Assembly: GCF_020215665.1 (NCBI RefSeq)
Contig: NZ_CP084061.1
Location: forward strand, 3,642,501-3,706,500
Length of the DNA: 64,000 nucleotides
DNA from: Blautia parvula
GTDB lineage: Bacteria > Bacillota > Clostridia > Lachnospirales > Lachnospiraceae
Reading direction: 5' to 3'
Shown here in pieces: positions 61,787 to 64,000 of this stretch. The notes under the pieces are model-generated. The model was not told the DNA's origin. It did no database searches and was given only the letters and a program-made list of their open reading frames with translations. A program made the position numbers and the translations under genes. The first letter of the stretch is position 1; each line of letters starts with the position of its first letter.

Positions 61787-62845
61787 ATGGAATCTCAAAA
61801 AAACATAACGATATATGATATAGCACAGGCAACGAATCTGTCTATCGCTACCATTTCCAGGATCATTAATAAAAAGGGCCGTTATTCGGCAGAGACGGAG
61901 TCCAGGGTTATCAAGGCCATGGAGGAATTAGGCTATACCCCCAGCGCCAGCGCGCAGAGCCTGGCCTCCAACCAGACACATACCATCGGACTGGTTCTGC
62001 CGTTTTGGAGCATACAGCAGCCAAATGATGACTTTACCATTCAGTTTCTGAGCGGCGCCACGATTGCAGCCAATCACCTGAAATACGACCTTCTGCTGGA
62101 CAACCGCTCTTTTGTTCCGTCAGCCTCTACCAGCCAGATCATAAAACGCCGGAGGGTTGATGGCTTTATCTTTGCGTCAGTGGGAAACAGTTATCAGCAC
62201 TTCATGGCAGAACTCATCGCTGCTGACTTCCCAACCATTTACACCGGAGTGCAGCTCCCCTTTGACAGGAACGGCAACAATGTCTACGGCGGACATGAAA
62301 TATACAAACAGGATTTCCTGGAAATCTGTTATCAGAAGGGCTACCACAACACAGCGCTGTTCACCAGCTACATGCAGGCACAGGAACTGCAGATGGTGGA
62401 GATCAGCCGGCAGATCGTGGAGGATTTCCGGCTGAAGAAGGGGCTTACTCAGGAGCAGTGCCGCTTTATCATGTATGATTATTACAATCCCAAAAGCTTC
62501 CAGTATGCGCTGGAAGAACTACTGACTCAGAAAAACCCTGTGGAGGCAATCTATCTGGATCAATTCCCCACCTGCAGCCAGGCCTATAGTATTATAAAAG
62601 CCATGGGGCTGCGCATCCCTGAAGACGTGGCTGTGGTGGCAACCAGCCACTACTCACGGGGAGGAGAAGAATTCTCTCCAAAACTGACCACTACCTATGT
62701 ACATTCCTATGAAATGGGATACCGGGCAGTGGAACTGCTGGTCAACAAAATAGAAAAGAAGGGACTGGAGATCGAACACGATGTCCCCTACTCTTTCCTG
62801 TACAGGGAGAGCTTTTCCCCGTCGAAAAAGACCCAGAATCAATAG
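61787..62845 (+). CDS. LacI-family transcriptional regulator
   Basis: 352 residues from the ATG at 61787 (AAGGAAAAGGAT upstream); an earlier ATG at 61748 would add 13 residues before the helix-turn-helix. The DNA-binding head reads I-T-I-Y-D-I-A-Q-A-T-N-L-S-I-A-T-I-S-R near residue 6, then a hinge and a periplasmic-binding-protein-like sensor domain. It is divergent from the ABC/sulfatase operon and probably represses it until a sugar ligand binds. The operator repeats in between support this. A group II intron begins right after its stop codon. Confidence 0.93.
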   Translation: MESQKNITIYDIAQATNLSIATISRIINKKGRYSAETESRVIKAMEELGYTPSASAQSLASNQTHTIGLVLPFWSIQQPNDDFTIQFLSGATIAANHLKYDLLLDNRSFVPSASTSQIIKRRRVDGFIFASVGNSYQHFMAELIAADFPTIYTGVQLPFDRNGNNVYGGHEIYKQDFLEICYQKGYHNTALFTSYMQAQELQMVEISRQIVEDFRLKKGLTQEQCRFIMYDYYNPKSFQYALEELLTQKNPVEAIYLDQFPTCSQAYSIIKAMGLRIPEDVAVVATSHYSRGGEEFSPKLTTTYVHSYEMGYRAVELLVNKIEKKGLEIEHDVPYSFLYRESFSPSKKTQNQ

Positions 62846-62879
62846 AGTAGGAGGGAGTGACTAGCTCCCGTCCTCTCAC

Positions 62880-62911
62880 ACCACCGTGCGTACCGTTCGG
62901 TACACGGCGGT
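62880..62911 (-). ncRNA. Group II intron domain V hairpin
   Basis: Perfectly arranged ACCGCCGTG-TACCG stem with CGGTACG-CACGGTGGT partner and an AA-containing tip, one base off the maturase stop codon, as in bacterial group II introns. Domain V is the catalytic core of the ribozyme. Confidence 0.8.
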
Positions 62912-62912
62912 T

Positions 62913-64000
62913 TCAATAGTTGACATGCACAGACTGATAGGCTGTGGCTAAATCATAAAAGCCACTGTTTATCAGTCTTTCTTTTAACATAGCTCTCTTT
63001 ACTGTCGTAAGATTTGAAGAGAACCAATGTCCTTTTCGACTGTTAGCCGCTATATGTGCATAGTATTCTGGAATTCCCATTCTGATTAGATTTCTCTTTT
63101 TCGTTTTAGGCAGCTTCCACTGTTTCCATATACACATGCGTATTCTGTGATAGAGCCATCCGTTGATATCTTCTATGTTGTTCTTCATGCTTGCGATTCC
63201 GTAGTAATTCAGCCAGCCCCTAGCATACACCTTTATCTCTTCAAGACTCGGTTTTATGCTCTGACACTTCTTACGGGAAGATAAGGTTTTCAGTTTTGAC
63301 TTAAATTTCTTCCATGACTTTGGATGAACTCGGACATATATGCCACTACCATTCCTTCCCAACGTAAAGCCAAGGAACTTAAATTTTCGGATTGCAAACA
63401 CACTGACAGTACGGCTTTTCTTTCTGTTCACTGTTAGTTTCAGTTTCTCTTCGAGATATTTCGTACTGCTTTCCAAAAGTCTTTCTGATGCTCGCTTGCT
63501 CTTTGCTAACAACACTATGTCATCAGCATATCTGACACAAGGCACACCTCTCTTAAAGAACTCTTGGTCAAACTCATTCAGATAGATATTTGCCAGTAAC
63601 GGCGAAAGATTTCCACCTTGCGGAGAACCTTCTTCCGTTTCCATTACCACTCCATTTTCCATTACACCACTTTTCAGATATCGTTTTATGAGTTGGATTT
63701 CTCTTTCATCTTTTACATTCTTGCGTAAAAGGTTTAATAACAGTTCATGATTTAACGTATCAAAATATCTCGATAAATCCAGCGATACCGCATAGGTATA
63801 GCCTTGTTCTGCATACTCTTTTACCTTAAGGATTGCGTCTTTTGCGCTTCTGTTCGGGCGATATCCGTAACTCGTTTCGCTAAAGAGTGGTTCATAGATT
63901 GGCATTAGCTGTTGTGCTATTGCCTGTTGTATGGTTCGGTCTATCACTGTCGGTATGCCTAGCTTTCGCACACCACCATCTGCTTTTGGGATTTCAACTC
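62913..64000 (-). CDS. ltrA: Group II intron reverse transcriptase/maturase (N terminus outside window)
   Basis: The frame is open from the window edge to a TGA at 62913, about 362 codons. Reverse transcriptase blocks are visible: F-S-E-T-S-Y-G-Y-R-P-N-R-S, S-L-D-L-S-R-Y-F-D-T, G-S-P-Q-G-G-N-L-S-P and the catalytic Y-A-D-D. The maturase domain X/GIIM region follows with G-W-L-N-Y-Y. No HNH endonuclease appears at the C terminus. It splices and moves the host intron. The first part, including RT block 0-2, lies beyond 64000. Confidence 0.93.
   Translation of the reverse strand, partial: VEIPKADGGVRKLGIPTVIDRTIQQAIAQQLMPIYEPLFSETSYGYRPNRSAKDAILKVKEYAEQGYTYAVSLDLSRYFDTLNHELLLNLLRKNVKDEREIQLIKRYLKSGVMENGVVMETEEGSPQGGNLSPLLANIYLNEFDQEFFKRGVPCVRYADDIVLLAKSKRASERLLESSTKYLEEKLKLTVNRKKSRTVSVFAIRKFKFLGFTLGRNGSGIYVRVHPKSWKKFKSKLKTLSSRKKCQSIKPSLEEIKVYARGWLNYYGIASMKNNIEDINGWLYHRIRMCIWKQWKLPKTKKRNLIRMGIPEYYAHIAANSRKGHWFSSNLTTVKRAMLKERLINSGFYDLATAYQSVHVNY

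Larger units (their letters stand above)
62846..64000 (-). mobile_element. Group II intron, 3' part (runs off the right edge)
   Basis: The minus strand carries a reverse transcriptase/maturase reading frame followed by a domain V hairpin (ACCGCCGTG...CACGGTGGT, 62880-62911) and a small domain VI-like hairpin (GGGAG/CTCCC, about 62853-62869). The 3' end falls within a few bases of the lacI-type stop codon. Domains I-IV and the 5' boundary lie beyond 64000. Confidence 0.85.

Overview
The window looks like a chromosomal segment from a Gram-positive anaerobe of the Clostridia, most likely a Lachnospiraceae member close to Blautia. This rests on the sequence of the ribosomal, RNAP and elongation-factor genes, the L10 leader, the LytTR/GHKL signalling pair, FIVAR-bearing surface proteins, a sporulation-type LysM-GH18 enzyme and acetogen-type corrinoid methyltransferases. 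The genus is an inference; no 16S gene is present. Most genes lie on the minus strand, so the text follows transcription from high to low coordinates where useful.

1-12.2 kb (minus): a signalling and cell-wall locus. In transcription order it holds a FtsW/RodA-like SEDS protein, a class B PBP, a membrane Ser/Thr kinase with extracellular leucine-rich repeats, a membrane FHA protein, a PP2C phosphatase, an FHA-kinase fusion, a 1120-residue ClpA-type/FtsH-type AAA+ double fusion and a second PP2C cut by the window edge. The gene set recalls the actinobacterial fha-pstP-rodA-pbpA-pkn operon.

12.3-19.5 kb: the str operon rpsL-rpsG-fusA-tuf. Downstream of tuf lie three copies of the tuf terminator element, one of them carrying a decayed tuf 3' end. 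They bracket two islets: an ECF sigma/anti-sigma pair and a HEPN/nucleotidyltransferase pair.

19.5-39.3 kb: a GH3 glycosidase, then rpoC-rpoB, then about 9.2 kb of accessory genes, then rplL-rplJ with its L10 leader. The accessory block splits the usually contiguous rplJL-rpoBC string. It holds a Crp-type regulator, an operon of NhaC antiporter, extended thioredoxin reductase and arylsulfotransferase-thioredoxin fusion, and a divergent three-gene corrinoid methyltransferase set with a DcmR-type (MEDS) regulator. rpoB has its own near-consensus promoter.

39.3-53 kb: a SurA/PrsA-like foldase, a 1624-residue cell-surface beta-helix/FIVAR protein with LytTR-like direct repeats upstream, a LysM-GH18 glucosaminidase, and a 203-bp segment flanked by 30-bp perfect inverted repeats beside a tyrosine recombinase (a candidate promoter switch). 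These are followed by a LytTR regulator, an unknown anchored surface protein and a GHKL sensor kinase in one operon.

53-64 kb: a sulfated-glycoside locus (ABC binding protein, two permeases, sulfatase, anaerobic sulfatase-maturating enzyme, GH31) controlled by a divergent LacI regulator with three operator-like repeats. A group II intron follows lacI directly and runs off the right edge.
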